Below, piece after piece: positions 26,718 to 34,121 of a stretch of 64,000 nt of DNA. The notes below the pieces were generated by a model. It saw only the letters and a list, made by a program, of their open reading frames with translations, ran no database searches and was not told the origin of the DNA. The translations under genes and the position numbers were made by a program. Source of the stretch: Crocinitomix sp044361315 (GTDB taxonomy: Bacteria; Bacteroidota; Bacteroidia; Flavobacteriales_D; Crocinitomicaceae); contig JBIKJA010000002.1 of NCBI GenBank assembly GCA_044361315.1, positions 186,001 to 250,000 of the forward strand, read 5' to 3'. Numbering within the stretch: the first letter of the stretch is position 1; each line of letters starts with the position of its first letter.

Positions 26718-27086
26718 TTATTTTATAACTGTTACGCTTGCCGATTTGATAATGTGGGAATAACTAACAGTAGTTCCAATTGATCCTCTCAAAGTCCAAG
26801 TATAAACCCCAGCTAAATCATCAGCAGCATTCCAAACAGCAGTTGGGTCTTTCGATTCAAAAACTACATTACCTTCCGCATCTTTCACCTGTAAGGAATA
26901 ATTCCAAATCTGACAATCCAAGGTTAATACAAAATCAAACGGTGTTGTTCCAGCAGATTCAACAGAAATTGTAGTGGGTGCTGAATAACAGGTAGATGCA
27001 AGTTCTGTTCTGTCTGCATCTGCTTGTGCAAAAGTACTTAAACCAGAAACCAGCAAGGTGGCAGCGATAAACGATTTTAAAAACAT
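26718..27086 (-). CDS. Small secreted protein resembling a lone gliding-type C-terminal fold
   Basis: 122 residues with signal peptide MFLKSFIAATLLVSGLSTFA. The mature part, about 100 residues, is beta-rich. It ends with a pattern like T9SS type B modules: WNYSLQVKDAEGNVVFESKD, then WNAADDLAGVYTWTLRG, and a last strand SHIIKSASVTVIK. The usual N-terminal half of that module (PNxFTPNxDxxND) is missing, and there is no cargo domain. One Cys pair (TCYS and TLDCQ) may form a disulfide. No family is firmly recognised. Confidence 0.55.
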   Translation of the reverse strand: MFLKSFIAATLLVSGLSTFAQADADRTELASTCYSAPTTISVESAGTTPFDFVLTLDCQIWNYSLQVKDAEGNVVFESKDPTAVWNAADDLAGVYTWTLRGSIGTTVSYSHIIKSASVTVIK

Positions 27087-27204
27087 AATTTAATTTTATT
27101 TCTTGTTAGACGTAAACAATTTAAGAATGTTGCTTCAATTTTTAATAAGTCCTAAATTTAATCATTTTTTTCATTCGGCAAATTTTATGCCTAACTTTGA
27201 TTAA

Positions 27205-27744
27205 ATGGTATCGTTATATACATCCGAAATTGTTACACCAATTGGTTCATTGATTTTAATGGCCTCTTCCACACACTTGGTTTATTGTAATTTTTCGGAT
27301 TATGTAAGGATTTCTACCAATCTACAATCCATCGAAAATCATCCAAATTTTGCCACAAAAGCAATCAACCAAACCAATCAACTTATTGACCTTACCGCAA
27401 TTCAATTAAACGAATATTTTTCAGGAAGCCGAAAAGAATTCACCATCCCCTATCAATTTGTCGGCACTTCGTTTCAGCAAAAAGTTTGGCATTCGTTAAA
27501 CGATATTCCTTACGGCCAAACGCGAACTTATCGCCAACAAGCAATTTTACTAGGAGATCCCAAAGCCATTCGCGCCGTTGCAAGTGCCAATGGCAAAAAT
27601 AAATTAGCAATCATTGTTCCTTGTCATCGGGTAATTGGAAGTAATCAAAGCCTCACGGGCTATGCAGGTGGATTGGCTCGCAAACAGTATTTATTAAATT
27701 TGGAAGGCTGTTTGACCAACCAACTTAACTTATTTAACCAATGA
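27205..27744 (+). CDS. ogt: Methylated-DNA-protein-cysteine S-methyltransferase
   Basis: 179 residues. Suicide repair enzyme that takes methyl groups from O6-methylguanine onto its own Cys. The active-site motif PCHRV is present (IIVPCHRVIGSNQSLTGYAG), preceded by the helix-turn-helix with the Arg finger (YGQTRTYRQQA, RAVASANGKN). The N-terminal domain is short, as in Ogt rather than Ada. It overlaps the following VOC gene by ATGA, so the two are translationally coupled. Confidence 0.95.
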   Translation: MVSLYTSEIVTPIGSLILMASSTHLVYCNFSDYVRISTNLQSIENHPNFATKAINQTNQLIDLTAIQLNEYFSGSRKEFTIPYQFVGTSFQQKVWHSLNDIPYGQTRTYRQQAILLGDPKAIRAVASANGKNKLAIIVPCHRVIGSNQSLTGYAGGLARKQYLLNLEGCLTNQLNLFNQ

Positions 27745-28130
27745 AGTTTAGGGCAGCTCGACATACCCATATTCTACAACCAATTATCGATTTTTACACT
27801 AAAATAATTGGTTTAAAAGTACTTGGCGATTTTCAAAATCACGAAGGGTACGACGGTGTTTTTATCGGAGAAATAAACGAAAATTCGACTTGGCACCTTG
27901 AATTCACCGTTTCTTGGCAGCAGCCGCTTCATCGACCAGATGTTGATGATCTTTTGGTGTTTTACCCTAATAAAATCGAATTTGAAAACATCTTGAAAAG
28001 AATTAAAGAGGCTAATTATCCAACCGTTCAACCTCAAAATCCTTATTGGCGACGAAACGGAATTACCCTTCTCGATCCTGATGGCTATGCGGTGGTTATA
28101 GTAAAACCGGCATATTTATTAGAACAATAA
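27741..28130 (+). CDS. VOC superfamily protein (glyoxalase/dioxygenase-like)
   Basis: 129 residues with a single pair of beta-alpha-beta-beta-beta units. Visible are THILQPIIDFYTKIIGLKVL at the start, WHLEFTV in the middle and ITLLDPDGYAVVIVKP at the end, the canonical VOC ending. Possible metal ligands are the early His and the Glu in LEFTV, but the full triad is not obvious. It is coupled to ogt through a 4-base overlap. The substrate is unknown. Confidence 0.85.
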   Translation: MKFRAARHTHILQPIIDFYTKIIGLKVLGDFQNHEGYDGVFIGEINENSTWHLEFTVSWQQPLHRPDVDDLLVFYPNKIEFENILKRIKEANYPTVQPQNPYWRRNGITLLDPDGYAVVIVKPAYLLEQ

Positions 28131-28251
28131 TTTGGGCGTTACCCCGACATCCCGACTAAAACGTCGGGATCGTCCGGGTCGGGCTATTCGTTACAAGTCC
28201 TCAGCCTGCTCTAGCTGGCTTCCGGGCTTTTCTCTGCTATCCCTAACGCAA
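28131..28251 (+). repeat. Dispersed two-hairpin element, copy B
   Basis: It begins at the base after the VOC stop codon. TTTGGGCGTTA is followed by hairpin 1 (ATCCCGAC 28149-28156 with GTCGGGAT 28163-28170, extended imperfectly by ACCCCGAC/GTCCGGGT) and the core GGGTCGGGCT. Hairpin 2 (28203-28220) is AGCC-T-GCT / AGC-T-GGCT, with one T-T mismatch and a 2-base turn. The tail is GCTATCCCTAACGC. Confidence 0.65.
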
Positions 28252-28313
28252 ACCTAAACCAAATCTAATCAAAATCCAATTTATCTTATCCGATTTTAAT
28301 AAATTGTCTTCAC

Positions 28314-28344
28314 AAAAAAAGGAGACACAAACGCATCTCCTTTT
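28314..28344 (-). terminator. Intrinsic terminator of htpG
   Basis: AAAAGGAGA (28317-28325) pairs with TCTCCTTTT (28336-28344). On the minus strand the stem is followed by a T-tract, 28 bases after the htpG stop. Confidence 0.8.
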
Positions 28345-28372
28345 CTCATTAATCTATAAATTCCAGATGAAA

Positions 28373-30271
28373 TTATTTCACCAACTCGATACTACGTTTA
28401 ATAAACTCCGTTAATGCAGGACCTTTTAACATCCCTTGCGAAAGCATCGCCAAATCTGTTAACTGTTTCGCCATCTTTCCACGGTTTTCTTTTTGTTTTT
28501 TCAACACAGCGCCAACAGCTGGGTGATTTGTATTGACAGTCAAATTAAACATTTCTGGAAATGAACCAAACATATTCATTCCGCCGCCACCCATGCGCTG
28601 TTGTTCTTGCATTCTACGCATAAATTCTGGTTGAGTGATGACAATTGGAGCATCCGTTTCACTCATATTCTCAAATTGAACAGTAAATTTTTCTTTATTC
28701 ACTACTTCTTCAAAAATAGGTTTCAATTTCTCTTTCTCCTCTTCAGATAATTTCGATGGAATTTCAACATCCATTTTAATCAAATTATCCAAGGTGTCTG
28801 AATCGACCCGAGCAAAACTAACATTGGCTAATTTACTTTCTAATTGAGAAATAAAATGCGGTGTTAGTGGACTGTCCATGATCAAAACATCATACCCACG
28901 ATCTTGCGCAGCTTCAATAAACTGGTGATGCGTGTCTTTGTTATTCGCATATAAAATCACCAATTTATCATCCTTGTCTGTTTGAATTGGTTTTACTTTT
29001 TCTTGATACTCCTCGAGGGTGAAATACGCATCTTGCGCATTTTTCAATAAGGTGAATTTCTCTGCTTTTTCGTAAAACTTATCATCCGTTAGCATGCCAT
29101 ATTCAACGAAGATTTTTAAGCTATCCCATTTTTTCTCAAAATCAGGACGATCCTCTTTAAACATTGAATTTAATTTATCCGCTACCTTTTTTGTGATGTG
29201 TGCCGCAATTTTTTTCACATTACCATCTGCTTGCAAATACGACCGAGAAACGTTTAAAGGAATATCTGGCGAGTCAATTACCCCATGCAATAAAGTCAAA
29301 AATTCAGGTACAATTTCCTCCACCGAATCGGTAATAAAAACTTGATTGGAGTACAATTGAATTTTATTTTTTTGCACTTCCATAGTCTCTTTCAATTTCG
29401 GGAAATACAAAACACCTGTTAAATTAAAAGGATAATCTACATTTAAATGAATGTGAAACAAAGGATCCTCAAATGTCATTGGATACAACTCACGGTAAAA
29501 AGAAGCATATTCTTCATCTGTCAAATCAACAGGCGCTTTGGTCCAGATTGGATTTGGATTATTGATAATATTATCCACCTCCACATCAATTCTTTTTACC
29601 CGATCATTTTCATCTTTCTCACCACTTGGATCATCTTGTTTAATAGTTTTTGTTCCAAATTTGATTTCAACTGGCAAAAATTTGCAGTATTTTTTCAAAA
29701 TTCCACTAATTCGAGGTTCTTCTAAAAATTCAGTCGCATCGGCAGCAACTGTCAATACAATCTCTGTTCCTCTGTCAGTTTTATCGTAATCTCTGATTTC
29801 AAATTCAGGGGTTCCATCACTTTCCCATTCAACCGCTTTTGCACCTTCCTTGTACGATAAAGTTCTAATTTGAACCCGACTCGCCACCATAAACGACGAA
29901 TAAAAACCTAATCCAAAATGCCCAATAATTTGCTCGGCTCCTTCTTTTCCTTCGTATTTTTTAACAAATTCTTCGGCACCAGAAAAAGCAATTTGATTGA
30001 TGTATTTCTCAATCTCTTCCTCTGTCATCCCGATTCCTTTGTCCTTAATTGTTATCGTTCCAGCTTCTTTGTCTAAAATCACCTCTACCTTCAAATCTCC
30101 CAAATCACCTTTCGCCTCACCTGCAGCACTTAACACTTTTAATTTACTGGTCGCGTCAATTGCATTTGAAACCAACTCTCTCAAAAAGATCTCGTGATCA
30201 CTGTATAAAAACTTCTTAATCAAAGGAAAAATATTTTCCGTCTGTACATTTACCGTTCCTTTAGTTGCCAT
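28373..30271 (-). CDS. htpG: Chaperone HtpG (Hsp90)
   Basis: 632-residue ATP-dependent chaperone of normal length. The GHKL ATPase domain (about 1-215) contains LRELVSNAIDATSKL (Mg-binding Asn), IKDKGIGMTEEEI (nucleotide-binding Asp/Gly), and IGHFGLGFYSSFMVA. The middle domain has the catalytic-loop Arg in LNVSRSYLQADGNVKKI. The C-terminal domain includes a Met/Gly-rich loop (QQRMGGGGMNMFGSFPEM) before the dimerisation helices. Monocistronic, with its own terminator. Confidence 0.98.
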   Translation of the reverse strand: MATKGTVNVQTENIFPLIKKFLYSDHEIFLRELVSNAIDATSKLKVLSAAGEAKGDLGDLKVEVILDKEAGTITIKDKGIGMTEEEIEKYINQIAFSGAEEFVKKYEGKEGAEQIIGHFGLGFYSSFMVASRVQIRTLSYKEGAKAVEWESDGTPEFEIRDYDKTDRGTEIVLTVAADATEFLEEPRISGILKKYCKFLPVEIKFGTKTIKQDDPSGEKDENDRVKRIDVEVDNIINNPNPIWTKAPVDLTDEEYASFYRELYPMTFEDPLFHIHLNVDYPFNLTGVLYFPKLKETMEVQKNKIQLYSNQVFITDSVEEIVPEFLTLLHGVIDSPDIPLNVSRSYLQADGNVKKIAAHITKKVADKLNSMFKEDRPDFEKKWDSLKIFVEYGMLTDDKFYEKAEKFTLLKNAQDAYFTLEEYQEKVKPIQTDKDDKLVILYANNKDTHHQFIEAAQDRGYDVLIMDSPLTPHFISQLESKLANVSFARVDSDTLDNLIKMDVEIPSKLSEEEKEKLKPIFEEVVNKEKFTVQFENMSETDAPIVITQPEFMRRMQEQQRMGGGGMNMFGSFPEMFNLTVNTNHPAVGAVLKKQKENRGKMAKQLTDLAMLSQGMLKGPALTEFIKRSIELVK

Positions 30272-30477
30272 TTTCGTTCTAAATTTTAAATTTCTTTTTC
30301 TGTGTCAATCCCTATGCCAATGAAAAATAGCTGACAGAATGTCCTAGAATAAGCGTAATACAATGTCAAAGAGGCGGTCACGAAATCCTCCATTCCCTTT
30401 TGTCTCATCCACGAACCTTGGTCTAAAATTTGCAATAATCGACTGAAATCAGTAAGTTTATCTAAATTTTGTAAACT

Positions 30478-31062
30478 ATAAAATCGTCATTCGCAATAGT
30501 ATCCCTTTTTGTTCTGTTTTTGAGCAGCTCCTTGATGGCTCAGACAGGAAAAAAAACGCACCTTGCTGTGGGCTTTTTTGCCAGTGCACAATCTTCAATT
30601 TTATCTTATGCTTTTATAAGTACCCGCGATGGGGTTGTGATTAGCGCTGAACCAGTGACCGAACAGCGATTTATGTACGTCGCCTTAGGATATTGGCCGC
30701 ACATTGCCAATTTGGGGCGTGAAAATCTTTTTGCAAAAAATAATGTAGACAGTTGTTTCCTTTATAAAGATGATTTGGATAAAATTGTTGGGTATGAAAA
30801 TTTACCTTTCGATCACCTTTGGAAAATTAGGTTCAATGAACATCCTTCTAATTATGACGAATTGGGATGGAGCCATGGCCGCTACAAACCCTCTCAAAAA
30901 CAGCGAGAGTTTCTTTACCAAGAATATGGTTTGTTGAATATATTAACCGATTACGTTTATGGTGAAAATTTATATAAACTGCTGCGAGACATCCGTGATA
31001 AAAATTGGATAACTTTGTATTCAACATTGCCAAAAGATGAGGTGGCACAAGGATCATATTAA
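30478..31062 (+). CDS. Secreted protein of unknown function with an ATA in place of the start ATG
   Basis: The frame opens right after a TAA (30472-30474) and reads T, then ATA, then KSSFAIVSLFVLFLSSSLM and AQ, a perfect signal peptide. The first residue would normally be Met, but the codon is ATA. The earliest conventional start is TTG at 30520, which cuts the signal peptide in half. The mature protein (about 170 residues) is aromatic-rich (THLAVGFFASAQSSILSYAF, YVALGYWPHIANLGRENLF, LGWSHGRYKPSQKQREFLYQ) and unrecognised. The stop is 1 base before the meaB ATG, so the two are likely co-transcribed. Either a true ATA start or a start-codon mutation. Confidence 0.6.
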   Translation: MKSSFAIVSLFVLFLSSSLMAQTGKKTHLAVGFFASAQSSILSYAFISTRDGVVISAEPVTEQRFMYVALGYWPHIANLGRENLFAKNNVDSCFLYKDDLDKIVGYENLPFDHLWKIRFNEHPSNYDELGWSHGRYKPSQKQREFLYQEYGLLNILTDYVYGENLYKLLRDIRDKNWITLYSTLPKDEVAQGSY

Positions 31063-31063
31063 A

Positions 31064-32125
31064 ATGGCCAACAAAAACGTACCAAATAAATCACATGTCG
31101 ATCGCCTAATTGCGAATAAAAAGCTACATGTTAAAAATCTAATCCCAGCTCACCTTATCGAAAAAATTATATTGGGGGATAAAAATGCACTGAGTGAATC
31201 GATTACCTTAATTGAAAGTAAAAATTTGGCACAAAATGAAATGGGACAAGCAATTTTAAAAGCTTGTTTACCACATGCTGGAAATTCGATTCGTATTGGG
31301 ATTACAGGAGTGCCTGGTGTAGGCAAAAGTACCTTTATTGAAAGTTTTGGAAACTATTTAATTTCCCAAGGTAAAAAAGTGGCTGTCCTTGCCATCGATC
31401 CGAGCAGTGAAATTTCGAAAGGGAGCATTTTGGGAGATAAAACTCGAATGAATAAATTGGCAACGGAGAGAAATGCCTTTATTCGCCCAACAGCTTCGAG
31501 CGGTACCTTGGGGGGCGTTGCACGAAAGACGCGAGAAACGATTTTATTGTGTGAAGCTGCAAATTATGACGTTATTTTAGTTGAAACTGTAGGCGTTGGA
31601 CAATCCGAAACCGAAGTTGATTCAATGACCGATTTTTTCCTTTTGTTGATGTTGGCAGGAGCAGGCGATGAATTACAAGGAATCAAACGTGGAATTATGG
31701 AAATGGCGGACACCGTTTTAATTACCAAAACGGATGGTGAAAATGTAAAAATTGCCAATTTAGCCCGTGCCGAATTTAAAAATGCTCTTCACCTTTTTCC
31801 ACCAAAATTAAACGAATGGATTCCAAAAGTGGAAACCATTAGCGCCATCGACCAAATAGGCATCGAAAAAGTGTGGGAAATTGTGGATGAATATAATCGC
31901 TTATTGACGGCAAATGGTTGGAAAGCGAAACAAAGAAACCAACAAGAATTGTTTTGGATGAATGAAACGATTAAAAATCAACTTCTTGATGATTTCAACC
32001 GAACAAATGGAATCGAACAAGAAATTCATAGTATTAGTGAACGCCTTTTGAATGCTGAAATAACAGCCTATCAAGCCGCCAACGAAATTATAACTTATTA
32101 TAAAAATGGAAAAAGAAACCTTTGA
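31064..32125 (+). CDS. meaB: MeaB/ArgK-type GTPase, methylmalonyl-CoA mutase chaperone
   Basis: 353 residues from the ATG at 31064. G-protein chaperone that protects and reloads B12-dependent methylmalonyl-CoA mutase. The P-loop is GVPGVGKSTFIES. AIDPSSEISKGSILGDKTRM, ETVGVGQSE (G3 region) and ITKTDGEN (base-recognition region) match the MeaB branch of SIMIBI GTPases. The N-terminal extension and C-terminal helices are of usual length. The mutase itself is not in the window. The last 20 bases overlap the S4 gene. Confidence 0.95.
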   Translation: MANKNVPNKSHVDRLIANKKLHVKNLIPAHLIEKIILGDKNALSESITLIESKNLAQNEMGQAILKACLPHAGNSIRIGITGVPGVGKSTFIESFGNYLISQGKKVAVLAIDPSSEISKGSILGDKTRMNKLATERNAFIRPTASSGTLGGVARKTRETILLCEAANYDVILVETVGVGQSETEVDSMTDFFLLLMLAGAGDELQGIKRGIMEMADTVLITKTDGENVKIANLARAEFKNALHLFPPKLNEWIPKVETISAIDQIGIEKVWEIVDEYNRLLTANGWKAKQRNQQELFWMNETIKNQLLDDFNRTNGIEQEIHSISERLLNAEITAYQAANEIITYYKNGKRNL

Positions 32126-32324
32126 ATTAAGACCAACTGAAGAATTTATCGAATTAGTAAAACTGCTAAAAGTGATGCAAATTTCTCAAACTGGAGGACA
32201 TGGAAAATTAATCATTGAAGAAGGCGCTGTGCAGGTAAATGGCGAGCAGGAATTCAGAAAAAGAAAAAAACTACGAAAAGGAGATCTTGTGCAAGTAGAC
32301 TCGCTCCAAATTCAGATTGTTTAA
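32106..32324 (+). CDS. S4-domain RNA-binding protein (YbcJ/YaaA-like)
   Basis: 72 residues that are almost entirely an S4 RNA-binding domain: EEFIELVKLLKVMQISQTGG, AVQVNGEQEFRKRKKLRKGD, and a final strand VQVDSLQIQIV. Small stand-alone S4 proteins of this size are usual in Bacteroidota and resemble YbcJ or YaaA. It overlaps the end of meaB by 20 bases and is probably translated from the same message. Confidence 0.9.
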   Translation: MEKETFELRPTEEFIELVKLLKVMQISQTGGHGKLIIEEGAVQVNGEQEFRKRKKLRKGDLVQVDSLQIQIV

Positions 32325-32334
32325 GTAATTTAGA

Positions 32335-32949
32335 ATTTTAAATTCTGCCATTGAACAAGCTTACAGCGAAGAAAAATTTGCCGAACACATTCTAACAATT
32401 GTCAAAGAGGCAGAAGGCGATAGTTTAATCGAACGTCCTTTAACTTTGTCAGAACTTAAAGAATTGGCAATGAGCATGGGCATGTACGAAGATGAGTGGA
32501 ATCAATTTCAAATTAAATCAGAAACTTCGTTAAAATTAGCGCAAAACCATTCAGCCGTCCACAATTTGGACGAAGCCATTCGCGAAGCGAAAAAAGCAAA
32601 GTTCATTTATCCATATCTTGCCAATAGGAACAGTATTTTGGCGAAATCGCACCAAATTTTGTGGCTCGCGGATCAAAATGAACAAGCGCGAACAAAAGCC
32701 ATCTATCATGCACAAAAGGAACTTTTAACTGATCCTGAAGATCAAGTAGCCATCAATGCGCTTAATGCAGTGAATAAGGATCAAAAAAACGGACTAGCTG
32801 ATGCCAAAACAAATAAAAGCAAACAAAAGGAATCAATGATTGGCGCGACATTTATCCCAGCGAACGAAATTCGGACCTCGTTAAAGGGAACATTGAAATT
32901 CCGATGGGATCTAAAGCAAAATACGAAATTGACAAAACAAGTGGTTTGA
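32335..32949 (+). pseudogene. TPR-like gene without a canonical start and probably without its own stop
   Basis: After the S4 stop, the frame opens at 32329 and reads TTT AGA ATT TTA AAT TCT, giving (I)LNSAIEQAYSEEKFAEHIL and so on. The helical TPR-like body (LKELAMSMGMYEDEWNQF, SLKLAQNHSAVHNLDEAI, HAQKELLTDPEDQVAINALN) is well preserved to about 32780. No ATG, GTG or TTG precedes the conserved N-terminus. The first usable start, TTG at 32446, would drop about 37 residues. Beyond about 32790 the sequence looks random and runs through the overlapping pyrophosphatase remnant, while both other frames have stops at 32795-32801. A frameshift near there may have destroyed the original stop. Function unknown. 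Confidence 0.55.
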
Positions 32950-33206
32950 TCAAATTAGATCGTGTCTTACATTCTTCTGTTTCGTATCCAACCAATTACG
33001 GATTTAATCCCCGCACCTTGCGTGGGGATGGTGATCCATTGGATATTTTATTGATCGCTGAATTGCTAAATTTATTTGAGAATTATGCCAAACTCGAAAA
33101 CAAAACCGTGCTAGTGGATCAATTTATGAACAAAAAAAATGCTCTCAAAATCCTTTCCGAAAATTTCGGCACCTATCAATTAGCGTTTAAAAATCAAGAA
33201 ATTTAA
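32832..33206 (+). pseudogene. Inorganic pyrophosphatase remnant with internal in-frame deletion
   Basis: Family I soluble pyrophosphatase hydrolyses PPi with Mg2+. Here the N-terminal half is well kept: NDWRDIYPSERN, then IEIPMGSKAKYEIDK, DRVLHSSVSYPTNYGFNP and GDGDPLDILLIAE. These hold the Lys, Glu, Arg and three Asp equivalent to the E. coli active site. The sequence then jumps to LLNLFENYAKLENK, normally some 55-60 residues further on. The jump removes the segment with two catalytic Asp and a Lys. The Tyr-Lys pair near the C-terminus is Tyr-Ala. No ATG precedes the N-terminus: the expected Met before NDWRD is ATC, and the first ATG (32904) starts inside the active site. It overlaps the end of the L,D-transpeptidase gene by 4 bases. 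Almost certainly inactive. Confidence 0.75.
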
Positions 33207-33985
33207 TCAAGCCCAATAAAATCCTCCAAATAATTTAACCGATTTAAATACCTAGAAGCGCGTTTATAAGAATTACTTGGATGATAAATATACAAACACG
33301 TACCTTCTTTAATCCATTCAACTACTTGGTGGAAGTTTTCGTAAGGCATTGCAGGACATCCATGTGATCTTCCCAAAACACCTTCATTTGCGGCTAAAAA
33401 TTCGTAGGTAGCATAATTTGCCGCATGCATAACAACCCCGCGTTCGTTTGCCAAATTGTTGGTAGATTCAACCCCATCCAACCGCAAAGCCAAATCAAAT
33501 TTGCCTGTGTAGGTAGTGGTGGTGACGTAAAAACCTAAACTACTTTGCTTTGAGTTATTAATATTTGAAAAACGATTGGCATACAACGTACCGCTGTTGA
33601 CACCATGCGCAACAACACTCTTATGCAATATTTTTCGATCACACAAATCAATGATAAATAACCTGTCTTGATTCGAAGCCTTTGAAAAATCAATCACCGT
33701 TAAAATATCTTTGCGGCGAATTTTTCCCGACTGGTCAAGATTATGATATCCAATCATGGCCTCTTCAAACGCACTGTACAATAAACTGGTATCCTCCAGG
33801 TCATTATAAAGAACTTTCACATACGTGCTAAAATTCAATTTCGCTTCATATCGCACCGAATCAATGAGCAATAATTCAGAATATTTTTCCATTCTGACTG
33901 ACTTTCCTATACCGAGACTAATCGTTGAAAAGCCAATAAACGAAATCAAAAAAAGCAGCGACTTTTTTCGTTTCCTTGCAAACAT
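33203..33985 (-). CDS. Secreted L,D-transpeptidase (YkuD-like family)
   Basis: 260 residues with an N-terminal transmembrane/signal segment (about 10-27). The catalytic domain has GVVMHAANYATYEF (His region) and GRSHGCPAMPYENF, whose SHGC motif gives the catalytic Cys. This is the YkuD_2 branch found in Bacteroidota. Such enzymes cross-link or modify peptidoglycan stem peptides. It has no peptidoglycan-binding domain. Convergent with the pyrophosphatase remnant. Confidence 0.85.
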   Translation of the reverse strand: MFARKRKKSLLFLISFIGFSTISLGIGKSVRMEKYSELLLIDSVRYEAKLNFSTYVKVLYNDLEDTSLLYSAFEEAMIGYHNLDQSGKIRRKDILTVIDFSKASNQDRLFIIDLCDRKILHKSVVAHGVNSGTLYANRFSNINNSKQSSLGFYVTTTTYTGKFDLALRLDGVESTNNLANERGVVMHAANYATYEFLAANEGVLGRSHGCPAMPYENFHQVVEWIKEGTCLYIYHPSNSYKRASRYLNRLNYLEDFIGLD

Positions 33986-34121
33986 GGGGATGAATCTACA
34001 AAAAAGCCCTATTTTTGTGCCGACATAAAAATGTAAATCAAGGAATTTTAAGACTAATTAACATTTTAGGTTAATAAAACCATCAAATCAACCATTTGTG
34101 TTTTGAGAGGTTCTACAAATC

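Noticed and set aside
29094..29789. Plus-strand frames opposite htpG
   Set aside because: Long antisense shadows of a well-conserved gene, with Ser/Phe-rich random-like composition.
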